Assembly (NCBI GenBank): GCA_011800805.1
Contig: MPNW01000815.1
Location: forward strand, 33,225 to 59,401
Source: Hirudo medicinalis
Lineage: Eukaryota; Annelida; Clitellata; Hirudinida; Hirudinidae
Direction of reading: 5' to 3'
Length of the DNA stretch: 26,177 bases
Positions 11,761 through 23,232 of this stretch are shown here, piece after piece. The notes beneath the pieces were generated by a model. That model was given only the letters and a program-made list of their open reading frames with translations. It was not told the DNA's origin and did no database searches. Position numbers and translations under genes: made by a program. Numbering within the stretch: position 1 is the first letter of the stretch; every line of letters starts with the position of its first letter.

Positions 11761-11985
11761 ATTATTATTCAATTCATTAATAATAAAATTATTATTATTA
11801 TTATTGTTATTATTATTATCATTGTTATTATTATTGTTATTATTATTATTATTAATGTTATTATTATTATTATTATTGTTAGTATTATTATCATTGTTAT
11901 TATTATTATCATTGTTATTATTATTAATATTATCATCATCATCATAATCATCTTCGTCGATAGTCGTCATTTACTTCATTTCATA
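11628..11985. repeat. Compound (GAT)n-(GAC)n-(GATGAC)n-(ATT)n microsatellite
   Basis: A single block of about 355 bp in four zones: (GAT)n from about 11628, (GAC)n from about 11660, a mixed GATGAC zone at about 11690-11729, (GAT)n to 11760, then an (ATT)n zone with GTT and ATC variants to about 11955. It opens long frames on both strands with homopolymer products (poly-Asp, poly-Met, poly-Ile, poly-Asn); none is a credible gene. Confidence 0.95.
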
Positions 11986-12749
11986 CATTAATAATAATAA
12001 TAATTGAATGTAATTATTCAATCAATTCAATTATTAACTAATCTTCATAATAACATATTATATTATAATTACGTTAACTATTGCTAATAAGTATTTAATG
12101 AGTATTTATTTAAATATCTGCTTATGTAGTTCCATTGATCGGTGCATTGTGCGTTGTACCTGAACCTTTATTTTTTTTTGCGTCTCTGGCGCCAAACCTT
12201 TCCTTTATATCGCTCATGCTTCGAGAATTTCGATTTTATTCTCGTTGTAGTTAACTTTTTGTACTATTTTTAAGATTTTTTATATTTCAAGTTTAAATTT
12301 ATAATTTTTAAAAATTGTATTTTTATTCAGTTTTTTTTTTTGAATTGTTCAAAACCGCGTGAGTGATGCTTCAAAATATTATTTGAATGAGTCGCTGTTA
12401 ATTAATTATGCAAAAGAACTTTGAACTTTGTTACAACATTCAGCATAATAAAATCTAAATAGAATTCTAAATGGCAAATGAATAATAGTATTTTTGTAAA
12501 TAATTTTAATTCATAAACACAATAAATTCTAATCACTACAAATATCATTTTAATTTCTCTGCTCTGAACATTAAAAAAATAGCAGAAATAAAAACAAAAA
12601 TGTGTTCCTCCATAAAATATTCAAACGTTCAGGTTTTCACAAAGAATGTTAATGTTTTCGACAGCACTACTTTTAGAGGTCATAAAACTGTGGAAAAACA
12701 TTCCATCTGTTTCCATGGCTTGTTGTCTGAGCTGTATAAAGGATGGGTA
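11986..12749. other. AT-rich gene-free stretch
   Basis: AT-rich sequence with poly-T runs (about 12171-12178 and 12331-12340). The open frame starting at 12600 runs into the foldback element at 12750 and has no family match that I recognise. Confidence 0.35.
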
Positions 12750-12931
12750 GTTGGAGAAGTGTCGGGCAAAAGCCAACTCTCAGGCAACGATTTTTTTTTA
12801 GTTCTACACGGATTTCCATGGTCATGAGATAAGGTTAGGGTTAAGGGAAGGGATAGGGTTAGGATTAGGGATGAAGGTAGATGCCAAAATTCGCTGCCTG
12901 TGGGTTGGCTTTTGCCCATCACTTCTCCAAC
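12750..12931. repeat. 182-bp foldback (inverted-repeat) element with telomere-like G-rich loop
   Basis: Arms at 12750-12790 and 12891-12931 are inverted repeats of 41 bp that match at 36 positions without gaps. The ends read GTTGGAGAAGTG and the inner shared core is GGGCAAAAGCCAAC. The 100-bp centre includes degenerate TTAGGG units (12831-12870) and a canonical four-tract G-quadruplex motif at 12838-12858 (GGG tracts at 12838, 12845, 12850 and 12856). No clear target-site duplication was found beside the arms. It could be a MITE-type foldback element or a locally arisen palindrome. Confidence 0.75.
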
Positions 12932-14341
12932 ATTGTCTTCACGCCCATCAATCAAAATGATGTAATGATACATTTGTTCCAGCTGCCACTACAAATAATT
13001 AAATTTATTTTGCTGATGTAGGATATGGTTATTACAAGGATATCTTTTAAAATGGAGCAAGATGAAACCAATATTCAATGTCACCAAGATAAAATATAAT
13101 TCATAAATTATAACATTACGTTAGTAAAGCTTTAATTTAAAAAATATTAAATTATTATTATCATTAACATTAAATTAATTATTATTCTCGGAAGTTTCGG
13201 TGATAGTGATAATGATGATGATGATGGTGGTGGTGATACGAATGTTGTTTTTCCACTTCAAGTGAACCTGATATTGCTGATTTATTCCTGCTTATGAATG
13301 GAAACGATGCGATAAATTTGAAAGCTTCTGGAGATTTCCTCGTTTTCCAAACCCTTCCACTTGACTTTCCGTACGAGAAACAAATAATAAACTTTCAAAT
13401 AAATCTTTATCCGGGTTTTTGCATATTTGAAATGAACACGATTAGATGCTTAAAATTTAAGCCATTCGTCAGACATCTTTGAATTTATTATTATTTATTT
13501 TATTTAATAATGCGGTTCCGTAATAATGGTTATTATTATATATTATTATTAGCTATTATTATAACGGCCAATTTATAAAGCGCCATTTGCAAACGTCAGA
13601 GGAGCAACCGACGAAAAGCATATATTACAGAGGTTTGTTTGTGCTGCAATGAATTTCTTCATCTATTCTGTAAATTTAAACATTTATCGACATATCTCAA
13701 TAATTCCCCTTTTTGAATAACATCATTGGTAATATAAAATATGCCGTTAGATGCTTGTAGCGTCTAGAAATATCTTGAAACAGGCTCGCAAGTCACTGTA
13801 TTGAGTGCTTTATTAACGTTAATCGGTTCTTTGTTGGATGTTTGTTAAGGATGAGTAGATTTCAATGGTGGAATGTAGCCTTTATGCATTCAAGTGAAAT
13901 GTTCTGCTTCAGTTTTGTTTAAACATTCCAAAGATAATCCTCCGCCATGAAGACAAGCTACAGTACTTAGTCGAGGCTGCAGAGTGTACTTGAATAAGTG
14001 AACGACTGGGTAAATAAAGAAGTTTCAAATATTATTTAAAATAAGTTATTTTTAACAATAGTTATTCTTAATTGATTCTAAGCAGTCTGTTACTTTAATA
14101 TGCCTATTTTAACATTTCATGGGCCACTGATATTCAGATATCAAAAACATTTGCTAGTTTCGGAAATTCAAATTAAATTGAAATGGTAGCAAATTTAAAA
14201 TTTTCATTAAAAAAAAACCACGAATTCTTGCACCGGTAAAAGGATGCCAAACAACTTGAAATGTTGCAGGAACAAAGATCAGGAAGCAAAAAGGAAATTT
14301 GATCGAACTCTTGGTCGGCCTTCATTTTCACGTGATATTGT
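12932..14341. other. Gene-free stretch with minor repeats
   Basis: AT-rich DNA. A short GAT/GGT array lies at about 13206-13240 and ATT-rich tracts at about 13150-13185 and 13485-13560. The open frame at 13294-13482 (62 residues) has no recognisable motif. No RNA gene was seen. Confidence 0.4.
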
Positions 14342-14364
14342 TGTGTGTGTGTGTGTGTGTGTGT
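14342..14364. repeat. (TG)n dinucleotide microsatellite
   Basis: An uninterrupted TG/GT run of about 23 bp in otherwise unique AT-rich sequence. Confidence 0.9.
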
Positions 14365-16032
14365 TTAATTAACGTCCATTTCATAACTAGATGATTAGGA
14401 CGGAGATATTGTTGTAACCCCGTTTATTTCAATATGATTAAAATACTGAAATGAGTATAAGTGGATAATCGATGATAATAATCATAAAAGAATTTTGTTT
14501 TGTTTTTCATGTTGTGAGACCTAAGGTTAATGAATAATTTATCTTCCTCCATCATTTATTCAAGTATGAATCATCATGAGACAACGTCTTCCTGCTGTTT
14601 CCACACCCCTAACGATTGTTTTATTTTCAAAAAATGACGTTGAAAACGATTTCATATTTTCGCACATTTTCAATTCAACCCAGTTAGGCAAGACGACTGG
14701 ATTTAATATCTAATGGCATGTTGAGAACACCTTTTAGCGCCTGTTTTCCTCAAACCTCGTGATGCAACAATGTGACCAACGTCCATTTAGCAATCTATAA
14801 ACATCTTAACATCGTCATTTTTTAACATTAAGTGGGCCTTGATATTTTGGCCCTAAAGCGTAAAACGATCAAACAGAATGATAATGTTGTCGGCATGCCT
14901 ATTGAATGACTTACTTTTGAATTTAAAAAAATCAAGAAATGCATATAATTGCATGTTTACATTCTAGGAATGTATGACCGCTTGGATCCGCGTCTCCATA
15001 GTGCCCTCCATCCTTGCAAAGCCAACGTGTAAATTTGTACTTATGACTCAACTTTGTATACACATAACCACAATGTTGAGCAATGGAGTCAACTATTGAC
15101 CTTGTGGCATTAGCAAAAAAAGTAGTTTTTTTTTCAAAAAACTGCTCTGTATCCCAGATTGCTTCAAAGTTCAACAAAATTCTAAAGCGAGTTTGTATAT
15201 TTCTATCATTCCAACTTCAGTTCATTCGCTAATTATTATTGCCGTTGGCTTAATTATGATGTTTAGTTAATTAGGTAGCTCTTTAGCTCTTAATAACTAA
15301 AGAAAATAATAACAATAAAAATAATAATGACCAACATCATGTGGACCATCCTGTGAACAAAAAACACTTTTTCAACATCTATCAAACTCGAAAATATTTG
15401 AGACAAGGGTGTCACCATTATCATAACTTGCCTGCAAGTGTAACATAAATGATGGGCCATACTGGCTTGAAGATCTGTTGAAACATAGATTCAGTCATTG
15501 ATAGCTCCTACAAACATGTACACGAGTGACATGAGGAAGCAAATTAGATTGCTACTTAGCTTCAGAGGCGATATAACCACCATCATCATCATCATCATCA
15601 TCCAAGAATCAACCTTTCACAGAAATGTCAGCCATTCATCAATATCATCACCCAATCATACAACTTCACATCAAATAAGTGGTTTCAGAAAGGATGCATT
15701 TCAGATGTGGGACAATGAAATGTGTTGAGTTTGAACGAAAACATTACAATGTCTCAGTCGTGCAACAACATCGTCATAACAAAGCTGGTGATTACATTGC
15801 TATGGGCAAATGAGGATAATGATCATAACAACATTAAAGAAACAGTTGCGACGACGATCCCAATGACTTTGACGATGGTTTGGAAGAGACTTCCTTCTCA
15901 TACAATACTTTGAGGCTCTCCTATTTTGTTAGCAATCTGAAAATGACCAAGTTAAGAGAATTATCACCTTTAATGTTCTCAAGTTGTAGGAACAATGAGA
16001 AATATAAATCATTGATGGTTAATTGCAAAGCA
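14365..16032. other. Gene-free stretch downstream of the GOT1-like gene
   Basis: No supported gene. A minus-strand open frame at 14932-15177 (81 residues, with Cys and His scattered near its end) has no recognised family and no clear splice partner. A short (ATC)n run lies at about 15582-15602. A minus-strand ATTAAA at 15974-15969 lies about 60 nt past the GOT1 stop and is a plausible polyadenylation signal for that gene. Confidence 0.4.
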
Positions 16033-16980
16033 TCAAAATTCATCACGCACATATTTTATTCCGGGGAAGTTCAGGATAAGTCCAATGATGGGGAGCCTGC
16101 GAAGGAAGTTCACAACCACGGGAAGAAAGCCACTTAAAAATAAATGCAAAATGTCAATAATAATAAATCAAATGACACCCTGCAAAAAAGCTTTTGCTAA
16201 TATGCACAATGCATTTTGTTTCTACGAAAAGTTGAATGAAGACTCTTGACGTAATAGCTTCATAAAGATAGCTTACATAAATTTTATTGTTAGTTATTGA
16301 TAACAAATTGTTTTACTGTCATTATCAAGCAGTTGGTAAACTTCGTAGTAGAAATTACTGAAAGCTTATAATTACACCCAGATTACGTAGGACTGATATT
16401 TCTCATTGTTTTGGCAAGGCCATAAAAATTGCACCAGCTTCTCAATCCAATAAAATCTCAATAAAATAGATGAAAAATGCTAACCTGAAGAGATAGATGA
16501 AGCCATAGAGCTCAAGGAGGATCCCCACAAATGCCCATCCGAGCAAAACCACAGCAACCCCTCCAAAGAAAGAACATGTACCTTTTAATTTGTGCTTCTG
16601 AAAGAAAAACCTGGCAGTCCTCTCGATCCCAATGACAACAGTAAGACCAGAGATGAAGAGGATCTAAAAAGGAAAAAAATAGTTTCAAAGGCATTCAATG
16701 TTTTTCAAAAGCTATGCTAATACTCACATTTCCTATGGCAAGCAAACCTCGGTCAAAAAACAGCAGAACACCCAAAAATATGAAGGCCACTCCAAATCCA
16801 GTCAAACCGACACCGATCTCTTCAATTAACAATTGTCAATGTATCACAATGTGTTATCAAAAACTGCTGCTACTTTGGTTACTTGTCTTTCGCGTATTTT
16901 TTAAAAATTCCCATTAATGAATCATGGCAGTGAAAGGAGACAAAAGATAGCTCACTTTGCAAGTCTGTCACAGGAATCAT
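16033..16980 (-). CDS. GOLT1B: GOT1/GOLT1-like Golgi vesicle transport protein (4 exons)
   Basis: Minus-strand exons are 16980-16956, 16819-16728, 16663-16485 and 16132-16033, with phases 1, 0 and 2 at the junctions and GT/AG borders, giving 131 residues (human GOLT1B has 138). The protein starts [18 protein letters not shown], continues through a helix with [17 protein letters not shown], then [20 protein letters not shown], a positively charged loop (QKHKLK), a third hydrophobic segment ([20 protein letters not shown]), and ends with [20 protein letters not shown]. This follows the whole family layout of four membrane segments and the conserved FxP...RR end. Family knowledge: GOT1 acts in ER-to-Golgi and Golgi membrane traffic. 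Its start lies about 600 bp from, and points away from, the V-ATPase F start. Symbol given by family; GOLT1A and GOLT1B were not distinguished. Confidence 0.93.
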
Positions 16981-17580
16981 TTTTGCATATTATGTACCGA
17001 AAACCTCGTCAACTTTTAAAATAGTTGCGAAAATTAATCCCGCGCTTAATCTGCACTTTATAGAGTAGTATAGACAGTTTTTTCCTGAGGTCCAACTTTT
17101 AACTCAACACCGGAACGTAACACATGTCCAAGTCCAACCCCCGGATGTATGCGCTGGAGGTTTCCACATAAACAGAACTACGGATGCCTGACAAATATTT
17201 TATTAATATAAGGTATTCCTGCATGAATTAATTTTTTTAAGGCTTTGAGGAAAATGATTTAGACAAGCATTTAATAAATTTTAAATATCTGTCTTAAGAT
17301 TGTGATTTACATAAATTGAATTTCTGCAAGCAAAGCATCACATGCTCATCATATGTTATTTTTGCTCTCTATAAGCGGTTGGTTCGTAAATATTTTAATG
17401 GTTTTCATACTTTAAAAATTATTGCGATATAGCGATTTAAAATTAAGTGTTTGGATTGCTTATGTGGTTTTCTCGGAGCTAACCAGTTTGCTCCGGCCGG
17501 TTTACAGAATTGTCCATTTAATGCAGGTCTAAGCAATTGATAAGAAATCTAGCAGGAAATAAGAATTATTTTAGAGCGTT
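16981..17580. promoter_or_regulatory. Shared intergenic region of divergent GOT1 and V-ATPase F genes
   Basis: The two start codons are 600 bp apart and divergent, so both promoters must lie here unless 5' UTR introns exist. The region has two islands richer in GC than the flanks: about 17080-17190, with CCGGAA/CCGGAT cores that resemble ETS sites, and about 17475-17510, with the palindrome CCGGCCGG at 17493-17500, 81 nt before the V-ATPase F ATG. No TATA box was convincingly placed. Function is inferred from position. Confidence 0.5.
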
Positions 17581-18984
17581 ATGTCTGGTATTCCAAGAGG
17601 AAAATTGATCGCTGTGATTGGCGACGAGGTTAGAACCCAATTAATTATTTTTATGATTAACTTGTGGTCTAACATTGCGCTTTCGTAGGATACTTGCACT
17701 GGATTTCTTTTGGGAGGTATTGGAGAACTAAACAAGCAGAGAGAACCTAATTTTTTAGTGGTCGAAAAGAGTAAGAATTGTTATTTTGTTAATAAAATCT
17801 TGTTGAGAATCAGCCTGAGCTTGAACATAACTTTTCCTAGGTACCAGCATATCTGAAATTGAAGATGCCTTCAAAAGATTTACGAACAGAGATGATATTG
17901 CCATTGTTCTCATAAATCAGACTGTAATTCCATGTTCTGCTTAATACTAATTTTTGATTTAATGAATTTAACTCTAGACAAATATCAGCCATATGGTTTT
18001 ATAAAATTTATTTTTTGATAAATTTGAAAGCAGAAATCATCTTAATATAAACTCAAAGGTTCATCTCCATCTTCTTTGCAGATTGCTGAATTGATTCGTC
18101 ACGTTGTAGATGTTTACACCGGCACTATTCCTGCCATATTAGAGATTCCTTCCAAGGAGCATCCCTATGACCCCAGCAAGGATTCTATTCTCAGGAGAGC
18201 CAAGGTCAGTTTATGTTTTTATTAGTTTTTGGGTACAGAAGTGGGAAAGTGCTTGGACTCCTTCCTGGCTTTGATGCTGACAGAATGCAATTGATGGTTC
18301 AGTTATCACTGGAGCACTGCAAAGTGGTTTAGAGAGATAAAGGGGGAGTGCTAGACAAATGATGCATTTTTTTTTATTTCTCAATGTTGTTTTATTATAT
18401 TTCTTGCTGGTTTTTACTAGCAAGCAACATAATTACCACTGGACATTTGATATGGTGTTGTTCATCAAATTATCATTTTAGACCCACTTGTTTATTTGTA
18501 TTTGCAAGAGCTTCATGAAGAATTGGCTCTATTTGAATATTGTTGTTTCTGTCATTTATCTTATTGTGCATTACTTTTATTGTTGTTGTTGTTGTTGTAA
18601 TTATTACTGAACACCAACATATGTTCAATCAGATTAGTTTTATTGTGTCACAGTTTTATTGAAATTTTAGTAACATCTCATTTCTGTAAACTTTCACATG
18701 ACTTTAAAGCGGCATGTGATGTAATTTCATCTAACGAATGACCTTGGCATTAAAATTCCTTAGATTTGTATGGATTGAATTTAAGACTTTTACATTTAAG
18801 TGATAGCTAAAAACAGTCATCTGATCCAAGCATCCATTGTCCATGTTTGACTCATATATGTCAATGTGCTTCCACTCTTGTTTTATTTGTTTCAAAATTA
18901 AACTTGAATAATTGCTTTGAGATTAATCCACATTTTTCATTTTTCCATTTTCAGGGCATGTTCAGTGGAGAAGATGCAAGATAG
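17581..18984 (+). CDS. ATP6V1F: V-type proton ATPase subunit F (5 exons)
   Basis: Exons are 17581-17628, 17689-17770, 17841-17923, 18082-18204 and 18955-18984, all with GT/AG borders and consistent phases (0, 1, 0, 0), giving 121 residues against 119 in human. The protein carries the family's most conserved stretches: [35 protein letters not shown], the acidic/basic [20 protein letters not shown], then [20 protein letters not shown] and [15 protein letters not shown] at the C-terminus. Family knowledge: subunit F sits in the central rotor stalk of the V1 sector, beside subunit D, and is needed for coupling ATP hydrolysis to proton pumping in endosomes, lysosomes and other membranes. The final exon codes for only nine residues plus stop. 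Intron 4 (18205-18954) is the largest and contains no gene. Confidence 0.96.
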
Positions 18985-19553
18985 ACTTCAAACTCAAAGT
19001 TTCTCAAAAGAGTTTATTGACTAGTGATTTGTTAACACTGACTAATGAAATATTTTACATTCGATGAGGTCGGTTAGAGACGTTTTATAAAGTTGCCATC
19101 ATTCCATGTAGATGATGACAGGGGACTTTAGAAACTGCTTTACTGTCACTAAAACATCAAAAAGTAAACATCCTTTGTGTGGTCCTCTTAGGGTCATGGT
19201 TTTGAGGGGTAAATTCAAATTCAGTGCAAGAAATAATGTGCACCACGAGACACGACACACAACGAAAATCTCTACTACAAATCACTCAGTGAATCTCAAA
19301 TCTAACGAACTACGAAATTCTAAAAATTGTTACAAATCGATGTGTTCGATTTCTGTTTGTGGTTTGTGGGTCCAGCAACCACCAGTCGTAACAGGTAATT
19401 CCTTGTTCTGCAATGGCAGTCATTGATCGGAATGTATTGACGAACCGATAAAACATTCCTCAGTTACACCAGTTTGTCGTTACTCCGTTCATTATCGTTC
19501 GTGTCGCCATCGATCGGCCGGTTATTTGCGGCGACAGCGACCCAGATTTCTGC
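18985..19553. other. Intergenic region between convergent V-ATPase F and GPCR genes
   Basis: It should hold the 3' UTRs of both genes. No canonical AATAAA was placed for either one. The plus-strand open frame at 19112-19426 has no recognised content. Confidence 0.4.
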
Positions 19554-20484
19554 TCAGACAACTGCAGACGCTGGCAGAAGAGTGTTGAATCCAGGAATAG
19601 AATATGAAGCGGAAGTCTTGCTGCTGAGACAGTAAGCTACGAAGTTGAAGGAATGGTTGATGGTGCTCAGAAGATTGGAAATGACAGTATAGAAACGACG
19701 GAACATATCCAGATCAGGATAGTAAGTCAGTTGGATGATCTGGAGAATGTGTGCCAGAGAGGTGAACGCGCTGCAAACGGTGGACATGATGACCACCACC
19801 AGAACCATCCTTGTCACCGCTATAACGGCAGTTGCTTGAGCATTGTGCCTGAAAGTCTGCTTCCTGTTGCTGGTAGTGTGATTTGCCGCAATCCCATTAG
19901 ATCCTTTAGTGCACTTTCCATCCGATTTATCTCCTCTTGCAATTTCTATTCCAGATGGAGATGCCATTGTTAAACAATGAGCTTCCTCGATGTCTTTCAT
20001 TGTATCCAGTGCGTTAGTCTCGTTCATGTCTCCTTCTCTTGGCTGGCATAGGGCCGGTGATGGCTCGTACAGAGCTCCTGAAACGGGATGAATTGGTGCG
20101 AATGTCATCATGGTTGTGGTAGATTCTGACAGAGATTTATAACGAGTCCTGGATTTCTTTGCTTTGTCCTTTTTGTCCTTTTTGTCCCTCTCGATCTTCT
20201 TGTTTTTCTTCATCTTCAGAGCTTCGTCTGAGCCTGCAATTTTCTGACTGCTTCCAGCGACGAAAATTTTGATCCTACCAGAAGATCTGGAGTCCTCACG
20301 ACCTTTGATCATGGCATTGTTCTTGAGAGAGGAGATGATTTTGAAGTTGAAGAAGATGAGCAGTCCAATGGGAATGACGTACTGGAAGAGGGTAAAGATG
20401 ACGAAACGGTACGCGATCATGTAGACTTTATCGTCCAAGAGTCCTGTTGTGACGAAGGAATGTCTCTGAAGAACCTCAACGTAT
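19554..20484 (-). CDS. Class A GPCR, terminal exon covering TM5-TM7 (5' part missing from window)
   Basis: Minus-strand exon from an acceptor (TTCACATTTCAG) at 20485 to a TGA at 19556-19554, 309 residues entering in phase 2. It starts in extracellular loop 2 (YVEVLQRHSF), then TM5 with its family proline (LFQYVIPIGLLIFFNFKI), a very long third intracellular loop of about 165 residues with a lysine-rich stretch, TM6 (TRMVLVVVIMSTVCSAFTSL), and TM7 (VISNLLSTINHSFNFVAYCL). TM7 resembles the SNLL...N..NFxxYC pattern of FMRFamide/peptide receptor-like GPCRs, so a neuropeptide receptor is likely; the ligand cannot be named. The NPxxY motif reads NFVAY and TM6 lacks the CWxP proline. TM1-TM4 exons were not found up to 26177 and probably lie beyond it. 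Confidence 0.8.
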
Positions 20485-21600
20485 CTGAAATGTGAATCAG
20501 GAGATGAAATTGGAGTGTACTCAATTTGCTGGAGTAGTCCTTATAATAATGTCGAGTGAAAAATAGTTAATTATTGAAAATATGAAAAATGTTTTTTTTC
20601 TATGTAGCAAGGTTTTATTAACAAAAATGTATGAAATCACAAACCAAGTAATTATAAATTTCAATAATTACATTGGGTATTCAAAAGTAATCACGAAATT
20701 TGTAACAGTTTATTATCTTCCAAGAAATTATGCGGAAATTATGATCAAGTACTTCGATCGAGGTAAGGGATGGGCGTAACTCAAAAGTCGCCCTTTCCAA
20801 AAAAAATCAAAAAAAAATCCCCGCAACTCGTAAAGTTGTCGGGATGTTGTCGGCATTATTAAAATCAGGAGTAACGGTTAAGTGGATTCTTAAATCCTGG
20901 CAAAAGTTCACCCTCCCACGCTTGTTAATCCAAAAATGTGACGCCAAGGTTAAGACCCTCCTAACGGACAAGGCCATTTGATGGTAGAGTCCTTTTTTTG
21001 GAATCACGGTGACTCAGTTTTGGGATAATATAATGATTTATAAAATGATTATAAAATTATACGTAATATGGAACTTGAACTATAAATTTCTTTTTACTTT
21101 TTAAAGGAGATTTTGAAACGCAAAAAATTTCGTATTTTTCTAAAATGTTCTATTGCAATTTATCAAATCCCTATATTTTATTTGGAATGAGATCAAATTA
21201 AATTATTGATTTTGACATGAAAATTGACACAATGACATAAGCCACGGTTAAAATGCTTTACCTTTGTAATTGATTGCTTCAATTTTGATGAAAATTTTGA
21301 GAAACTATATTCAATCATTTTTTTGCCGAATCCGAGTCCTAAGAATTCTGAGAATACGAATAGTAATCCGTAGTTGGACGCATAATTTAATGCTTAATTG
21401 CCTAAACAATAGATAAACAAGAACTAGAGAAACATTGGGTGATAATTAACCAGTAAATTAATGACTAACGTAATAATATCATCAGTAGTTCGTTATTACA
21501 ACAACAACGACGATATCAACAAACTCTTGTAAGCAAGACAATCACTCCACAATCGCTTTATAGACCCCCCATGTGAGAGGCTGAACAAATCTCCACTCTT
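20485..21600. other. Putative GPCR intron / gene-free region with a distinct GC-richer block
   Basis: If the GPCR's 5' exons lie beyond the window, this is intron. Most is AT-rich and featureless. A block at about 20765-21010 differs in base composition, with an imperfect hairpin near 20821-20842 and repeated GTTGTCGG words (20835 and 20847 regions). It may be a fragment of an interspersed repeat; no family was recognised. Confidence 0.35.
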
Positions 21601-21616
21601 GTCGTCCGTCATTGAC

Positions 21617-21624
21617 TGACGTCA
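21617..21624. promoter_or_regulatory. Full palindromic CRE-like site
   Basis: TGACGTCA, in a locally less AT-rich stretch (about 21540-21720), upstream of the GPCR terminal exon on the minus strand. A match to consensus only. Confidence 0.3.
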
Positions 21625-21794
21625 TCAATGTCTGAATGTTGCTGAGAAATGTTTCGCGGCGGAGTAAAAAGGAATTTCAAAACAAAACAAATCCCAAGCC
21701 GAAAGAGTAATTCTCACGGGAGGATGTTGAGATGCAAATTGAATTTATCAGGAGAGAGTTATTGCTGTCACGGAATGAGGACCTATGGCTGGAG

Positions 21795-21848
21795 ATAATA
21801 ATAATAGTAATAGTAATAGTAATAATAATAATAGTAATAATAATAATT
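21795..21848. repeat. (AAT/AGT)n array
   Basis: About 54 bp of AAT and AGT triplets in one register (interrupted trinucleotide microsatellite). Confidence 0.85.
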
Positions 21849-22029
21849 CAGACGAAGCGACAGGGAAGATCCTTAAAAAATCCTACTTTCAGTTTCTCCC
21901 ATCGCAGCTCAACCCTGTTCATTTACAAGTCCAGTGCCTCACAGGAGGGAAAGTTGTTTTTTGGGTGCAAACATCATCATCATCGTGACCGTGTATTACA
22001 ATTACTCTGGATAAAGTGCGAGCATCGTC

Positions 22030-22360
<331 letters not shown>

Positions 22361-22990
22361 AATAATATTTTTACAGCTTTAAGTGAATGGTTTGTGACAT
22401 CGTCATCATCATTTCGATTAGACGTCAATAGAAAAAGAGAGATATGTCTGAGAGATATGTTGCTGATACACATTGTAACCCCATTGTAAGGTCATGACCT
22501 TTGAAATGCGAATCCTCGCATAAACACAAAATGACGATCTTTGAGACAAACTTTGCGTCCGACGATGACAAACACTTTGACATTTGTTTTGTTCTTTCAA
22601 ATAAAACAAATTACAAATAAATGAAAAAAATGAAAGAAATTTCCCGATGATTTATGGGAATACTTTCGAAGATTCTGAAGCTTTTCTGGAGGTGCAGGTT
22701 GGTTGGTCGGTTGCTTTCACTTGCAATTTACTTCCAAACCCGAACAAATGTCAAGGAGTCCAAATATGCAAATGGGATAAATACGAAAAGAGTGATGCGC
22801 GGTTTTATACATTTTTTTAGGAATTAAATGCGCAAAATTAATTTAAAATCACAGGAAATTCTGAAATGAAATAATTATTTTTTAAAATGAATTTTTAAAG
22901 CAATCAAACAGTCGTTGAAGGGTTGCTTTTCAAGTTTGTTGAGAGAGTGAAATTATTATTTTTAATGTTTCCTAACAATTTTGATATTTA

Positions 22991-23060
22991 TTTAATTAAT
23001 TGTTTATCAATAAATAAATTAATTGTTTAATTAATTGTTTATCAATAAATAAATTAATTA
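22991..23060. repeat. Two-copy 35-bp AT-rich tandem repeat
   Basis: The units 22991-23025 and 23026-23060 differ only at the last base; both begin TTTAATTAATTGTTTATC. Near-identity suggests recent duplication. Confidence 0.85.
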
Positions 23061-23125
23061 ATATTATAAACACATTTATAAATTGTGATACAGCATAATA
23101 AACACTCACATTAACCATCACAACA

Positions 23126-23232
23126 TAACACAAACATCATGTCTACTCAAAGTTTTAACATAACACAACACCACACAACAAAACACATCACAACACCACA
23201 CAACACAAACAGCCTGTCTATTCAAGTTTTAA
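23126..23232. repeat. Imperfect direct repeat spaced by a CA/AAC-rich tract
   Basis: About 30 bp around 23129-23158 (with CTACTCAAAGTTTTAA) recurs at about 23204-23232 (with CTATTCAAGTTTTAA), a period near 75 bp. Between them is degenerate ACAC/ACAAC simple sequence. Confidence 0.65.

Noticed and set aside
11405..11991. Long open frames on both strands with poly-Asp, poly-Met, poly-Leu, poly-Asn or poly-Ile
   Set aside because: They are products of the compound microsatellite, where almost every frame is open.
12831..12870. True interstitial telomere array
   Set aside because: Only a few degenerate TTAGGG units over 40 bp; better treated as the G-rich centre of the foldback element.
14932..15177. 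Minus-strand frame of 81 residues with several Cys and His
   Set aside because: No recognised family, no splice signals that link it to another exon, and ordinary length for a chance frame in this DNA.
22991..23232. CRISPR-like direct repeats
   Set aside because: Only two copies, no unique equal-sized spacers, and a eukaryotic context.
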